From contig NZ_JAPCWE010000018.1 of assembly GCF_025943985.1 (NCBI RefSeq), forward strand, positions 1 to 58,618: DNA of 58,618 bases, given 5' to 3'. Made by a program: the position numbers and the translations under genes. Shown here piece after piece: positions 15,581 through 26,213 of this stretch. Numbering within the stretch: position 1 is the first letter of the stretch; every line of letters starts with the position of its first letter. Under the pieces are notes generated by a model. That model was not told the origin of the DNA and ran no database searches. It worked only from the letters and a program-made list of their open reading frames with translations. The stretch is from Anaerorudis cellulosivorans (GTDB taxonomy: Bacteria > Bacteroidota > Bacteroidia > Bacteroidales > Dysgonomonadaceae).

Positions 15581-17170
15581 TTATTCTGACACTCCGATTT
15601 TTTTACGTAATTGAATAAGTTGTTCGTTAAGGTCATTCTGTATTTCTTTATAGTGTATGTCGCCATAAACGTTATGAAGTTCGGTTGGATCTTTCTTCAA
15701 ATCAAATAATTCCCAAAAATCTATCTCCTTATCTTTCCCATAACCGGCACCATACCAATGAATCAACTTATATCTTTTCGTCCTAATTCCGTAATGTTGA
15801 CGTACATTCCCTACAGCAGGATAATCGTAAAAATGGTAATACAACGCATTTCTCCACTCATTACATTTGCCATTTTTAAAAAGAGGTAATAATGATTTCC
15901 CTGCAAAATCTTCAGGAATATCAATTCCCGCAATATTGAGAAGAGTAGGAGCCAAATCAATATTCTGAACAAGTTCATCACATTGAGACTGCTTTTTTAT
16001 TAACGGAGGATATGAAATAAGAAGAGGGGTGCGAAAAGACTCTTCATACATAAAACGTTTATCGTACAAACCATGTTCACCCAAGAAAAAACCTTGATCG
16101 GAAGTGAAAATAACAATGGTATTATTCAATATTCCCTTTTCTTTTAAATAGTCAAGTAAACGGCCCACTTGCTCATCTATCGAACGAACAGTTCGGCAAT
16201 AATCTTTAATATATCGTTGATATTTCCATCGAATTAATTCTTTTCCCACAGGTCTGTGATCTAAAAACTCCCTATTTTGTTCTTTGTAGGCAGCATCCCA
16301 AACAGCTCGCTGCTCAGCTGTTAAACGATCCATTGCCACAGGCCAACTATCCTTGATATACTGCAAAGTAGGTTCATCCTTTAATTCTTCAACTTTCAAG
16401 TCAAAAGCATATCCCAAATGATGAGCAATAGTCAATTCTTGTGTTTCCATTTGTGGCCCTCGCGTTGAATAGTCGTCAAACAATGTCGGAGGTTCAGGGA
16501 AATCGACATCATTAAACAAATTTAGATGCGGAAGATCCGGCATCCAGTTGCGATGTGGTGCTTTATGATTTACCAAAATACAAAAAGGCTCTTTTGTAGG
16601 AATAATTTCATCTAACCATTCTATTGCATGATTTGTTATTAGTGTTGTAACATAACCATTCTCCGGAATATATTTTCCTTTAGTATCCGGACGGCGAAAC
16701 ACCGGGTTATAATATTCACCTTGGTCAAATAAAATATCATAATAATCAAATCCCTTAGGATCCACATTTAAATGCCATTTTCCAAAAACAGACGTAACAT
16801 ATCCTTCTTTTTGAAGTAACTCCGTAAACCACGTTTTTGTCGTGTCCAAGCAACACCCCAGACGAGTTTGTTTATGTTGATGACTATATAAACCGGTCAA
16901 TAAGGTAGCACGACTAGGTGTAGAAATCGAATTTTCAACAAATGAATGGGTAAAAAGCATTCCATTTTTCGCAACGCGATCAATATTTGGAGTTGGTGCA
17001 ACTTTAGAAATCGGATGTCCGTAAGCACTAATAGCTTGGAACCCCAAATCATCCACAAAAATGCAAACTATATTAGGAGATTTAGGCCCATTATTCTGAG
17101 CCGAAACAGAATGTGCCACTGATACTGCTGACAGCATGCCTATACATGATGTAACAATCTTCCTCTTCAT
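15581..17170 (-). CDS. Secreted sulfatase (S1 family)
   Basis: This 529-residue protein has a signal peptide (about 1-24, ending SVSAQ). The N-terminal metal site is NIVCIFVDDLGF (about 34-45). The activation motif reads S-T-P-S-R in SISTPSRATLLTG (about 82-94), so this is a serine-type S1 sulfatase that needs an anaerobic sulfatase-maturating enzyme to form formylglycine; none is in the window. A second metal site appears in FTSDQGFFLGEHGLYDKR (about 353-370). It is the last gene of the susC operon, 4 nt after a GH92 gene, so it should remove sulfate from a mannose-containing glycan. It resembles GlcNAc-6-sulfatases, but the position of the sulfate is uncertain. Confidence 0.88.
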   Translation of the reverse strand: MKRKIVTSCIGMLSAVSVAHSVSAQNNGPKSPNIVCIFVDDLGFQAISAYGHPISKVAPTPNIDRVAKNGMLFTHSFVENSISTPSRATLLTGLYSHQHKQTRLGCCLDTTKTWFTELLQKEGYVTSVFGKWHLNVDPKGFDYYDILFDQGEYYNPVFRRPDTKGKYIPENGYVTTLITNHAIEWLDEIIPTKEPFCILVNHKAPHRNWMPDLPHLNLFNDVDFPEPPTLFDDYSTRGPQMETQELTIAHHLGYAFDLKVEELKDEPTLQYIKDSWPVAMDRLTAEQRAVWDAAYKEQNREFLDHRPVGKELIRWKYQRYIKDYCRTVRSIDEQVGRLLDYLKEKGILNNTIVIFTSDQGFFLGEHGLYDKRFMYEESFRTPLLISYPPLIKKQSQCDELVQNIDLAPTLLNIAGIDIPEDFAGKSLLPLFKNGKCNEWRNALYYHFYDYPAVGNVRQHYGIRTKRYKLIHWYGAGYGKDKEIDFWELFDLKKDPTELHNVYGDIHYKEIQNDLNEQLIQLRKKIGVSE

Positions 17171-17174
17171 CTTA

Positions 17175-19535
17175 TCAGTCAGTTAAATTCATATCAGGGT
17201 ATTCCGAAAGCTCCACTACCATTTTTCCTCCCTGCACTACTTCTTCAAAAGGTAACATTGGGGTGCTCTGTTTTTTATTATTCAGCATAATTGAACGAAT
17301 ATAACATGCATCAGCCGTTGTTTTTTTTGATTCTATCTCAAATTTTTTACCGGGATGATAATGTTGATTTAAGTAGATCGTTACCTTATCAAATAATGGC
17401 GCTCCGATCTGCAATTTCGGATTGATTTCTGTTAATCCTTTCACATCAAATAATCCTATTGAGGACATTACATACCAACTTCCCAACTGTCCTTGATCTT
17501 CATCTTGTCCATAACCATAACCATGAAGGGGTTCAATACCGTAAAATTCGTTCAAAATAGCGTGTACCCATTTCTGCGATAGCCAGGGTTTTCCGGAAAA
17601 ATTAAATAGCCATGATATATGTAAATTAGGTTGGTTACCATGATTATATAACGCATTTAAGCCGGCAAAAGCATTCAATTCTGTACCGCCACTAAATAGA
17701 TTTTTTCGAGACAATGAAAAAATGCTGTCCAATCGATTATTAAATTTATCTTTCCCTACTAAATCGATCAATTGGTCAATATGATGTGGTACATAAAAAG
17801 TATATTGCATCGCATTTCCTTCTTGAAAGCCCTTCCAGGGAGCTAACGGATCAAAATTTTTCAAAAAATGTCCTTTCGTATCTTTCGGACGGATTAAAAG
17901 AGTTTCCTTATCAAAAAGAAGTTTCCACCCCTTCGATAATTCGGATAACCACTGATAGTCTTTCTCTTTCCCCAACTGTTTAGCAAACTGAGACACGGCA
18001 AAACAGCTAAAACTGTATTCCAGCGTATGTGAAGCACCGAATCCGGATCCTTCTTCGGTAGTTTTCATATCAAATCGTTCTTCATAAGGCGAATAGCCAC
18101 GCTCTATAAATTGGCGAAGATCCATTTTCCCTGCCCCTTCTATACGTCCGCGCCATTCTACTTCATTTTTCAAAGCAGCTTCGTATCCGCATTCTATATC
18201 AAAATCACGTATACCGCAATTATATGCGGCAGCAATGGCCAAACCCGTAAAATTGGTTCCTACCCCCGATACATATTTACTGCATGCAATTCCGTCTCCT
18301 AACCATCCGGTTTCTTTATATACCAGCAGTTGACTTTTAATCCAGTCTGAATAATATTCCGGATAAGCTAAAGCCCAAAGTTGGGTCAAATTCCAAAAAC
18401 CTCCCCAAATTGCATCGGTGTTATAATGATTATGGAGAGGATTCCCTTTTGCATCAAGCGCAATGCGTCCGGCGGAACCGTCATTTTTAGGATAATAACC
18501 ATTTGCATCACTTGCTAATCCGCGCCCCAACAAGGCATGATAAAGTCCTGTGTAAAATTTCACTTTATCGGTTTCTTTACCCCCTTCAACAATGATTCTC
18601 CCCAAGTAATCATTCCATACTTCATTGGCAGATTTTCTGGCATCTTGAAAGTTTAAATGTTTACCTTCGGCTTCTAAATTATACCGTGCATTTTCTATTG
18701 AAGTATAGGAAAGTCCTACCTTTACGTCGATTGTTTCATTCTCCTTGGTAGAAAAAGTCAGATAAAGTCCTGCTCCTTGTCCTGCAATTTCTTGTTTACC
18801 CGGATAAATCGTATTTTTAATGAACGACCCAACCTTAATCGGTTTTTTATTCAATTCTGCCGAAAAATACATGCGGATATCTGCTCCGGGCTGATAAATA
18901 TTTACATATACAGGCCATGTAATTACATACCCTTCAATTCTCCCATCAGAAGTATATCTCACATAAGCATCTTTCACTTCGCCACTTTCACCTTGTTTAT
19001 TGCCTATATCGAAAATCAGATTCGACTGCTCCGACTTTGGAAAAGTGTAGCGGTGAAAACCCACTCTTTTTGTTGCGGTTAATTCAGCTTTTATTCCATA
19101 ATCCTTTAAAAACACACAATAATAACCGGGCTTTGCTGTTTCGTCTTTTTTATCAAACCGAGAGCGGTATCCTCCATCCGGATTGTCAAGCTCTCCGGGT
19201 ACAGTTTGCAAAGGACCTACTGTAGGAGCTAGTACAACGCCTCCTATTTGGAATTCGTGAAAATGAGCAAATCCTTCAATCGAGGTGTGACGAAAATCAT
19301 AACCAACTGCCTGCCAACCGCCGGGATTGCCGAGGTGAGCATCGGTAGAAGGTGCCAACTTCGCCATACCAAATGGAACAGCTGCCGGAGTATAAAAAAA
19401 CCACCGGCAATGTGCGGTTCCAATGTTTGGATCAACATAGTCACTCAACGATTTTTCTCCTTTAGCTTTCGCAGTAAAAGAGAATAATATCATCAAATAA
19501 ATAACAATTAAATTCAATCGTTTCATCTTTAACAT
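17175..19535 (-). CDS. GH92 alpha-mannosidase
   Basis: This 786-residue secreted glycosidase has a signal peptide (about 1-27). It begins with the GH92 pattern DYVDPNIGTAHCRWF (about 32-46), then GFAHFHEFQIGG (about 89-100) and GYGQDEDQGQLGSWYVMSS (near 685), the conserved calcium and active-site region of calcium-dependent exo-alpha-mannosidases. It lacks the extra N-terminal domain of the other GH92 here (1050 residues), so the pair may act on different linkages. The start ATG shares one base with the stop of the GH38 gene (19535); Met4 is an alternative start. It acts in the periplasm or at the cell surface as part of the mannoside operon. Confidence 0.9.
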   Translation of the reverse strand: MLKMKRLNLIVIYLMILFSFTAKAKGEKSLSDYVDPNIGTAHCRWFFYTPAAVPFGMAKLAPSTDAHLGNPGGWQAVGYDFRHTSIEGFAHFHEFQIGGVVLAPTVGPLQTVPGELDNPDGGYRSRFDKKDETAKPGYYCVFLKDYGIKAELTATKRVGFHRYTFPKSEQSNLIFDIGNKQGESGEVKDAYVRYTSDGRIEGYVITWPVYVNIYQPGADIRMYFSAELNKKPIKVGSFIKNTIYPGKQEIAGQGAGLYLTFSTKENETIDVKVGLSYTSIENARYNLEAEGKHLNFQDARKSANEVWNDYLGRIIVEGGKETDKVKFYTGLYHALLGRGLASDANGYYPKNDGSAGRIALDAKGNPLHNHYNTDAIWGGFWNLTQLWALAYPEYYSDWIKSQLLVYKETGWLGDGIACSKYVSGVGTNFTGLAIAAAYNCGIRDFDIECGYEAALKNEVEWRGRIEGAGKMDLRQFIERGYSPYEERFDMKTTEEGSGFGASHTLEYSFSCFAVSQFAKQLGKEKDYQWLSELSKGWKLLFDKETLLIRPKDTKGHFLKNFDPLAPWKGFQEGNAMQYTFYVPHHIDQLIDLVGKDKFNNRLDSIFSLSRKNLFSGGTELNAFAGLNALYNHGNQPNLHISWLFNFSGKPWLSQKWVHAILNEFYGIEPLHGYGYGQDEDQGQLGSWYVMSSIGLFDVKGLTEINPKLQIGAPLFDKVTIYLNQHYHPGKKFEIESKKTTADACYIRSIMLNNKKQSTPMLPFEEVVQGGKMVVELSEYPDMNLTD

Positions 19536-22500
19536 TAATATTCAAATTTTAGAGTCAACGTTTCATAAGGTTGCATCCAAAACGATTCTCCATTAAAAGT
19601 TCTTTTAATCGTTTCGTCATTATCACATTCATAAATTTTCGAAGGAATAGTCTCATTCCAGATAAATGAAGATTTGACAGGCCACCGAGAAGTATTCACC
19701 AAACGAACCAACAAATTGCTACTATTTTTACAGGGTCGAATAGTAGAAACAGCAATTTCATGATGCCCGCTCAGCATAAATAAACTCTTTATGGGAATCG
19801 GGCTATAAGAAATTGTAGCAACCAAAGGTTGTGAAATTTCGATTCCTCTACGTTTGTAATCTTTTGAGTCATTTTGAATAGGAATAACAGAATAATTTAG
19901 TCTACATATACCACCTTGGGAAGCCTTATAATTGGTTTTCCAAGAATTATTCATTACCCAGGAATAAAGAGTAGAGGAATGTTTTGCTACATTTTTCCAT
20001 GCAAGAAATTCTTTTCTGTCTTCCATCCAATCCTCGCCTGTCATTTCTCCAATTTCCAAAATAGGAGTATCCGTAGTGGCCAAATAAATACTATGTTTCA
20101 TGCCTTTTATAGCCACCCCGTTGTTTACACAAAAAAAATTCTTATTGCTGCCCGGCAATTGGTTTCTTTCAGGCGCTACTTCTTCAAAAGGTATATCCAA
20201 TTTCAGCTGACTGTTAGGTATATTAAACGAAAACTTAAAGCGTACATTTTCATTTTCATAAATATTCTGTTTATCGATAATATTGGCTATATCTATACGC
20301 TTAATATCTTTATAAATAGTAACTTCCCTTATTAAAGAATTTGCTCCCGGAGCAACTGATACAATTCTAAGGGTTGCAAAAACCGGACCGTTGTTAACCA
20401 ATTTGATATCCTTAATACTGTCGATTTCTTGTATATGAGTAGCGTTTCGCCCCGAATATATATACTGATTCAATCCTTTTTCTGCAACATAATTCCAATC
20501 TTCCCCCTCTATTTTTAAAGAGATAATAGCTCCCTTTGTTGTATCCACACAAAAAGAAAGAATTTTGTTTGATAATGTATTGTTTTGATATATAAATGCT
20601 TCTTTCGGCATTTCCTCTAAATCCTTTATCCAATAGACTTTCGAGCCTAAGGGAGGAACATCATGAGCCACAAAAAACCAACCGTTCTCTCCTTTTTTTT
20701 GCAAATAAGTTCTATTTCCTTCCTCATCAATAAGCATTTTATCCGATAAATCTTTCTGGGTTTCAATGCAAACTACATCCGTGCGTTGCCATATCTGTGT
20801 ATTGAATACCTGTACAAATTCTTCTGTTCCTTTATGAACCTTCATTCGGGCTAAAGCAGAAAGGTAAAGGTGTTTGGACAAAGAATCTGCCCGATGAGCA
20901 AAAGCTTGTTTTTGAGACCACAGCAATTTTGTGAATTGTGATTCAGGTTCTGATGCACTCGTTGCTGCCCCCCAAGTATGTTCGGAAAATAAGACAATAT
21001 TTCGCCAGCCTTTTAAAAAATCCGCCTCAGGATAATTAGTTTTGTCGATTAAAGACCATAAAATTTCTCCTTGATTCAAACGATCTGAGCTGCGGCGGTT
21101 CATAGCCAATTCAACAGCAGTTGAAGCTGCTCCGTCTTCCCAATAAGGCGTTATATCTCCTTTCATTACCGGAAGATAATCCCCATATTTTTCTTCAAAG
21201 TCTGTAAATAGCTGTTTGGTAGTACCGATTATAAATTTTGGGTATTCATATTTTTCATTCCACGCACGTATTATTTCCGGCATTTCTTTATCCGGAGGCC
21301 CGTTATCACCCTCAATCGTATAACGCATATAAGTGATATTATAAGGGTATTCCTTCATTTCCAATTCTGTCAGGTAATCCCAAATAGGTTCTGTCCCACA
21401 AGCAGCTAATTTATCCTCCAACCAGCTATGAAAAAATGAATATCCTTTACTTGCCGACCAAAAAAGAATTTTTTCTTTTCCAGAACCCGATTCCCAGTAA
21501 AAAGGAAAATCTCCTAACTCCGGATGAATATTCCCGACGCGACTACCTCCAACCAAATAAAAAGGGACATAGTTGGGAGCCATGGAAAAGTATTTTATCC
21601 CATTTTGAGACATGGAAGTAACAATACCCCATGTGGCCCCCGGAATATCAGACATCATTGCTGTACAAATATTTACACCCGTAGCTTTTTCTATTTGATG
21701 CGCATCGTCAAAAAGGTGTGTGATTTCTTCCTGTTTGCAAATCCCTGTCAAAATACTCCCTAAAGATGCATCGACTCCGATCACTCCTTCCTTGATCGCA
21801 TCTATCAAACGTTTTGATTTTGTCGTCCCTTTATGTTGTTTCAAATATTCGGAAATCGGCCATGTTATTTCGGAATTCCAATGAAATTTTGCGCCTTCCG
21901 GAAAATCAGAGGTAGTTTCTGCTAAATGAATAGCCTGTTCAAGATTACGCCATTGTTTGGCCAACACTTCTTCATGATTATGTGTGTATCCGATATCAAC
22001 ATGCGAATGAGGTAAAAAATAAACTGTCCATTTCCTTGCTGCCGGCACAAGACATGATTTTTTTACAGAACCCTGTGATGAAAAAAAAGAAACAGATATT
22101 TTCTTTTCATTTTCCATTAAACCATTGGGAAAAACAGATGTATATTTTGTAATCCCAAGAGGGGAAGGCAAAATTTTATGAACTTGTTTTGTTCCTGCCA
22201 CCTCTATTATAAATTGCCCTCCGGTATAAAGAGGATCATTCAATCTAATTGTAAACTCCCTTTCCGGCCCTTTCGGTGATTTACGATAAGCTTGTGAAGG
22301 TTTAAAAGAAAAATCTTCTATGGTTGGCAAAGCACTTATAGGAATGTTCTTTGATTCATAAAATTTTATTTCACTTAATCCATAAATATCTATATTTTGT
22401 TTATGTTCCTCAGCTTCTTGTCGGGTCAAAACCGAATTATCGTGATAATAATTGCCATTTTTCAAATCGGCTGTAATTACAAAATATTTCATCAAGAGTC

Positions 22501-23008
22501 CGGGAAGTTTTAACTGGAAATCGGCCGGTTCTTCTTTACATCCTGTTGATTTCGGAATAATAAAATAATCTTTATCACCATTCTTTAAAATATGCCATTC
22601 TTCACCATCTGAGGAATATTGAAAGTATACTTTTTGTAATCCTCTATTTGTGTGGTCATTTTGATTATGATTCCAGATTTCCAAAAAATCGATTTTCTGC
22701 ACCTGATCAAATGAATATAACAGCCATACAACACCCGTTTTAGTTTTTTTATGAGCTCGGGTTTCACTTTGAGAAGGCAGTGAGATCCACATTGTACGAC
22801 CCAAATTCTGTGATTGATGGTAGCGGTTTTTTATTCCGCTACCATTGATTGTTTCTACAGCAGGGAAACCCGGGAATTCACTACTTGCCATTACTTGCAC
22901 TGATGGCATTTCTATAGGAGTGTATATTTCCATTGATTCTTGTGATTTTGCAGGAATTATAAATCCCACAAAACAAACAATGAATCCTAGAAAAAAATAA
23001 ATAAACAT
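19535..23008 (-). CDS. GH38-like alpha-mannosidase with N-terminal discoidin-like domain
   Basis: The chosen start (23008) gives 1157 residues and a clean signal peptide; an in-frame ATG at 23059 would add 17 residues that overlap the upstream gene. Residues about 30-215 look like an F5/8 type C (discoidin) carbohydrate-binding domain. The catalytic part begins with FLPHSHVDIGYTH (about 332-344), the metal-binding H-x-H-x-D-x-G motif of GH38, and continues to a candidate nucleophile Asp in IGVDASLGS (about residue 413). The C-terminal half fits GH38 beta domains. It lies 14 nt after one GH92 and overlaps the other by one base. It probably removes mannose residues that the GH92 enzymes cannot. 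Confidence 0.82.
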   Translation of the reverse strand: MFIYFFLGFIVCFVGFIIPAKSQESMEIYTPIEMPSVQVMASSEFPGFPAVETINGSGIKNRYHQSQNLGRTMWISLPSQSETRAHKKTKTGVVWLLYSFDQVQKIDFLEIWNHNQNDHTNRGLQKVYFQYSSDGEEWHILKNGDKDYFIIPKSTGCKEEPADFQLKLPGLLMKYFVITADLKNGNYYHDNSVLTRQEAEEHKQNIDIYGLSEIKFYESKNIPISALPTIEDFSFKPSQAYRKSPKGPEREFTIRLNDPLYTGGQFIIEVAGTKQVHKILPSPLGITKYTSVFPNGLMENEKKISVSFFSSQGSVKKSCLVPAARKWTVYFLPHSHVDIGYTHNHEEVLAKQWRNLEQAIHLAETTSDFPEGAKFHWNSEITWPISEYLKQHKGTTKSKRLIDAIKEGVIGVDASLGSILTGICKQEEITHLFDDAHQIEKATGVNICTAMMSDIPGATWGIVTSMSQNGIKYFSMAPNYVPFYLVGGSRVGNIHPELGDFPFYWESGSGKEKILFWSASKGYSFFHSWLEDKLAACGTEPIWDYLTELEMKEYPYNITYMRYTIEGDNGPPDKEMPEIIRAWNEKYEYPKFIIGTTKQLFTDFEEKYGDYLPVMKGDITPYWEDGAASTAVELAMNRRSSDRLNQGEILWSLIDKTNYPEADFLKGWRNIVLFSEHTWGAATSASEPESQFTKLLWSQKQAFAHRADSLSKHLYLSALARMKVHKGTEEFVQVFNTQIWQRTDVVCIETQKDLSDKMLIDEEGNRTYLQKKGENGWFFVAHDVPPLGSKVYWIKDLEEMPKEAFIYQNNTLSNKILSFCVDTTKGAIISLKIEGEDWNYVAEKGLNQYIYSGRNATHIQEIDSIKDIKLVNNGPVFATLRIVSVAPGANSLIREVTIYKDIKRIDIANIIDKQNIYENENVRFKFSFNIPNSQLKLDIPFEEVAPERNQLPGSNKNFFCVNNGVAIKGMKHSIYLATTDTPILEIGEMTGEDWMEDRKEFLAWKNVAKHSSTLYSWVMNNSWKTNYKASQGGICRLNYSVIPIQNDSKDYKRRGIEISQPLVATISYSPIPIKSLFMLSGHHEIAVSTIRPCKNSSNLLVRLVNTSRWPVKSSFIWNETIPSKIYECDNDETIKRTFNGESFWMQPYETLTLKFEY

Positions 23009-23022
23009 ATACTTGTTGATGA

Positions 23023-26000
23023 TTATTTTAACAACTGTTGAGCATCTATGCATCCCCATTCTGTATTTGGTTTATCTCCCATTTCCAAAATCAAATTTCC
23101 TCCTTTCAATAACTCGGAGGCAGGGAAGAAAAAGCTATTCAAGTATTTGCCATTCAAAACGGCGTTTTGAATATATTTATTCTTTCTTGAAGCATTTTTG
23201 GCTTCAATTATAAAATGCTCACCTCGGTTATATTGCTTTCCTAAATTGATGATTACTTTTTGATACAGAGGACTACCTATCTCGTAAATAGGTTCCGTAC
23301 GACATCCTCCGTCTGTTTGAAACAATCCCAGAGCTGCCATTACAAACCATGCACTCATCTGCCCTTGATCTTCATCACCCAAATAGGCATTCGAAATGCC
23401 GTAACCATAATATCTATCCATAACCGAACGACTCCATTTTTGAGTCAACCAAGGATGGTTTGCCCAATTAAATAAAAAAGCAAAATGCATAGACTGTTGA
23501 TTTCCTTGCACTACCGGATAATCCCAATATTGATCATTCGGCGCGTTATAACGCCATTGTTCGCTCACTTCAAATCCCCAATTGAGACGATCGACAAATG
23601 TTTTTTCACCAATTATTCGAATTAAAGAGGGCACATCCTGAGGAACAAAAAAAGTCAATTGCCATGCATTACCTTCTACATAATGATGATTTCGTCCAGA
23701 CTGAAAAGGGTCAAAATTAGGAATAAAATTACCGGCTGTATCGCGAAGATGGGCATATCCGTTAGTAGGATTAATTGCATTTTTCCACCATTCACCCCGT
23801 TGAGCAAACATATCATATTCTGCATATTTACCCAATGCTTTCGCAAACTGTCCTACTGTCCAGTCATCGTATGAATATTCCAGGGTATTGGAAAAACGTC
23901 CCTTTTCCATTGGGATATATTTGTAGGTAAGGTAAGGAATTAAATCACGATTGCCGGCAAGTCCGCCCCCAACATGGGCAGAAGGTGTCGTTTGCATTTT
24001 TTTAACAGCTTCAAAAGCCTTTTCTGTGTCGAAATCGCGAATCCCCATTTGATAAGCTGAAACAATAAGAGGAATTTCATGTTCTGCCACCATTACAGGT
24101 ATATACTCCATGCCTGCCGGACCTTTTGCCAGCCATCCATTGGCATCATAAAGAGCTAATTGAGAATTTACCCATTTGGAAGACCACTCCGGTGTTATCA
24201 AATTCCACAATTGATTTAAATTCCAAAAGGTATTCCAAAAAGCATCACATCCTAATGCCAAATGATCGGGATGGGCCAACTTTTGCACTTTTTCATCCGG
24301 CGATACCCATTCGCCGTTTACATCACTCCAGGTATTGCGACAAAAAGCCCGATACATATTCGTATAAAAACGAACTTTTTCTCTCCGATCATTTGTAATA
24401 ATTGTTACACGATTTAATATCTCATTCCATTTCTCTTTTTGATTTTGTACTACGGCTTCAAAATCCCATCCAAATTTGTCTGTTATCTCTTTTTGAAGAT
24501 TCTCAGAAGCATTAGCGATGCTGACCAAAGAAATACCTGTTCGCACTTGAACTATCGGATGTTTTTGTGTATCGAACTCAACATATAAACCGGCATCGTT
24601 CAATTCTTTTCCTTCAATATGATTCGAATCAATAACTTTATCATTCTTCCAACCACCTACTTTTTTTATTGGGGCATCAAATTCAATTACAAAATTGACT
24701 ACATATTCCTGATCAGCGTCATTACTCCAAACACCCGGGGAAAACTGTTTACTATATCCTTCAATTCTGGTATCACTTACTTTTTCAATTTTAACATCAG
24801 CCAGTTTATAATCATATTCTGCTTGAACATGCAAATCGATCATCACCCGCCCATCTTTGTCTTTAGGGAAGAAAGTATATCTTTGAAAACCGCATCGTTC
24901 AGTTGCAGTAAGCTCTGCCAGAATTTTAGTGTCTGTTAGAAACACTTTATAATATCCTAATGGCGCTTGTTCCGTTTTCTTATCCATGCGGGAACGATAG
25001 CCTTCATCAGGATGAAATTGATCACCAACTTTTGTATATAACTTACCGCTTGTTGGCATTATTCCCAATCCTCCCATTGTCCATTCGTGAATATGGGAAA
25101 AGCAGCCTATGGTCTCAAAGGTCGGTTGATACCCGGCTTGCCAACCCTTGTTTTGATTATCAGGACTCAGCTTTACCATACTGAAAGGCATCCACGGTCC
25201 GGGTGCAATCATCCAGCGAGAATGAGCAGTACCTATTTTAGTATCTACATAATCAGCCGCTGTTTGGATTGGCTGAGGTAAACGCACGACTGTCCCTTTT
25301 TTTATAACTTCATCATTTACCAAAATTAAGTATTGACTTTTTTGTATTTTCCTTACAGCGGGCATAGGGACTTCAAATACATAACGTGCTGTATCCAGTA
25401 TATTCTCAAATATCAAAGAATTATCTAATTTAACCGAAAGTTTTGGGGATCCATGCAAATGCTCAATATCTACTAAAAGTGGCTGTACCCTTTTGTTTTC
25501 TTGCTCTATTTCATAATTAGCAGGTACAACATCTCTCAAAAAAACATACGGATTATTTTTCCCTAAAACAGTATTCGACGGCCCTTCCAGGGAGAGGCAA
25601 TCAAAAACAATCCAACCCCCTTCTAAAACGGAAATTGTAAGGCAGTTTCCACCTTCCTTCAGTGTATTGGAAGCTATTGTAAATTCTAAAATTTGTTCTT
25701 TTGCATGATCTGTATTACCTTCCAAAACATCGTTGGAATGTCCTGCAACTTCAAACTTCTTCTCAGCATTATTGTTTACTGTTAATTTTACAACCGAACG
25801 GTTAGGATTGCAATCTACCAAGTCAACCACAAATTTCCATTCGCCATTTTTAGGTAGTTTGTCTATAGTAAACAAGATATTAATCTCATGCGTACGCCAT
25901 CCGGAGGTTGGGGAGGTACCCCCCCAACTGTCATCCGGACCCGGCAAAACATAAGGAAAATCATTTCGAGCGATAGATTTGTTTACTAAAAAATAACGAT

Positions 26001-26175
26001 CTTCATAACCAAAATCCTGAGCAAGAAATTGTTTATATTCTGAAGGCCCTAAAGCCAAATCTGCGGCAGAATTATCCGGTGTTCCTATTTGCCAAATTAT
26101 CTGATTGTCAAATGCCCAACTAAATGTCAAACTATTTAAGCAAAAAAATAATACTACGATCTTCTTTAACTTCAT
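23023..26175 (-). CDS. GH92 alpha-mannosidase with N-terminal CBM-like domain
   Basis: The protein has 1050 residues and a signal peptide (about 1-21). Residues about 25-205 (beginning IIWQIGTPDNSAADLAL, ending WIVFDCLSLEG) resemble the CBM-like domain found at the end of rhamnogalacturonan lyases, an unusual partner for GH92. The GH92 part starts near DYVDTKIGTAHSRWM (about 315) and contains CFSHIHEWTMGG (about 360) and LGDEDQGQMSAWFVMAALG (about 932). It is the first glycosidase after the SusC/SusD/DUF3823 genes, 38 nt downstream, and likely works at the cell surface or in the periplasm on alpha-mannosides. Confidence 0.88.
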   Translation of the reverse strand: MKLKKIVVLFFCLNSLTFSWAFDNQIIWQIGTPDNSAADLALGPSEYKQFLAQDFGYEDRYFLVNKSIARNDFPYVLPGPDDSWGGTSPTSGWRTHEINILFTIDKLPKNGEWKFVVDLVDCNPNRSVVKLTVNNNAEKKFEVAGHSNDVLEGNTDHAKEQILEFTIASNTLKEGGNCLTISVLEGGWIVFDCLSLEGPSNTVLGKNNPYVFLRDVVPANYEIEQENKRVQPLLVDIEHLHGSPKLSVKLDNSLIFENILDTARYVFEVPMPAVRKIQKSQYLILVNDEVIKKGTVVRLPQPIQTAADYVDTKIGTAHSRWMIAPGPWMPFSMVKLSPDNQNKGWQAGYQPTFETIGCFSHIHEWTMGGLGIMPTSGKLYTKVGDQFHPDEGYRSRMDKKTEQAPLGYYKVFLTDTKILAELTATERCGFQRYTFFPKDKDGRVMIDLHVQAEYDYKLADVKIEKVSDTRIEGYSKQFSPGVWSNDADQEYVVNFVIEFDAPIKKVGGWKNDKVIDSNHIEGKELNDAGLYVEFDTQKHPIVQVRTGISLVSIANASENLQKEITDKFGWDFEAVVQNQKEKWNEILNRVTIITNDRREKVRFYTNMYRAFCRNTWSDVNGEWVSPDEKVQKLAHPDHLALGCDAFWNTFWNLNQLWNLITPEWSSKWVNSQLALYDANGWLAKGPAGMEYIPVMVAEHEIPLIVSAYQMGIRDFDTEKAFEAVKKMQTTPSAHVGGGLAGNRDLIPYLTYKYIPMEKGRFSNTLEYSYDDWTVGQFAKALGKYAEYDMFAQRGEWWKNAINPTNGYAHLRDTAGNFIPNFDPFQSGRNHHYVEGNAWQLTFFVPQDVPSLIRIIGEKTFVDRLNWGFEVSEQWRYNAPNDQYWDYPVVQGNQQSMHFAFLFNWANHPWLTQKWSRSVMDRYYGYGISNAYLGDEDQGQMSAWFVMAALGLFQTDGGCRTEPIYEIGSPLYQKVIINLGKQYNRGEHFIIEAKNASRKNKYIQNAVLNGKYLNSFFFPASELLKGGNLILEMGDKPNTEWGCIDAQQLLK

Positions 26176-26213
26176 CTTTTTATTTTGTATTATTGGTCAT
26201 ATTTATTAATATT

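Noticed and set aside
23009-23059. Longer start of the GH38 gene at 23059
   Set aside because: It would overlap the upstream GH92 gene and place 17 polar residues before the signal peptide.
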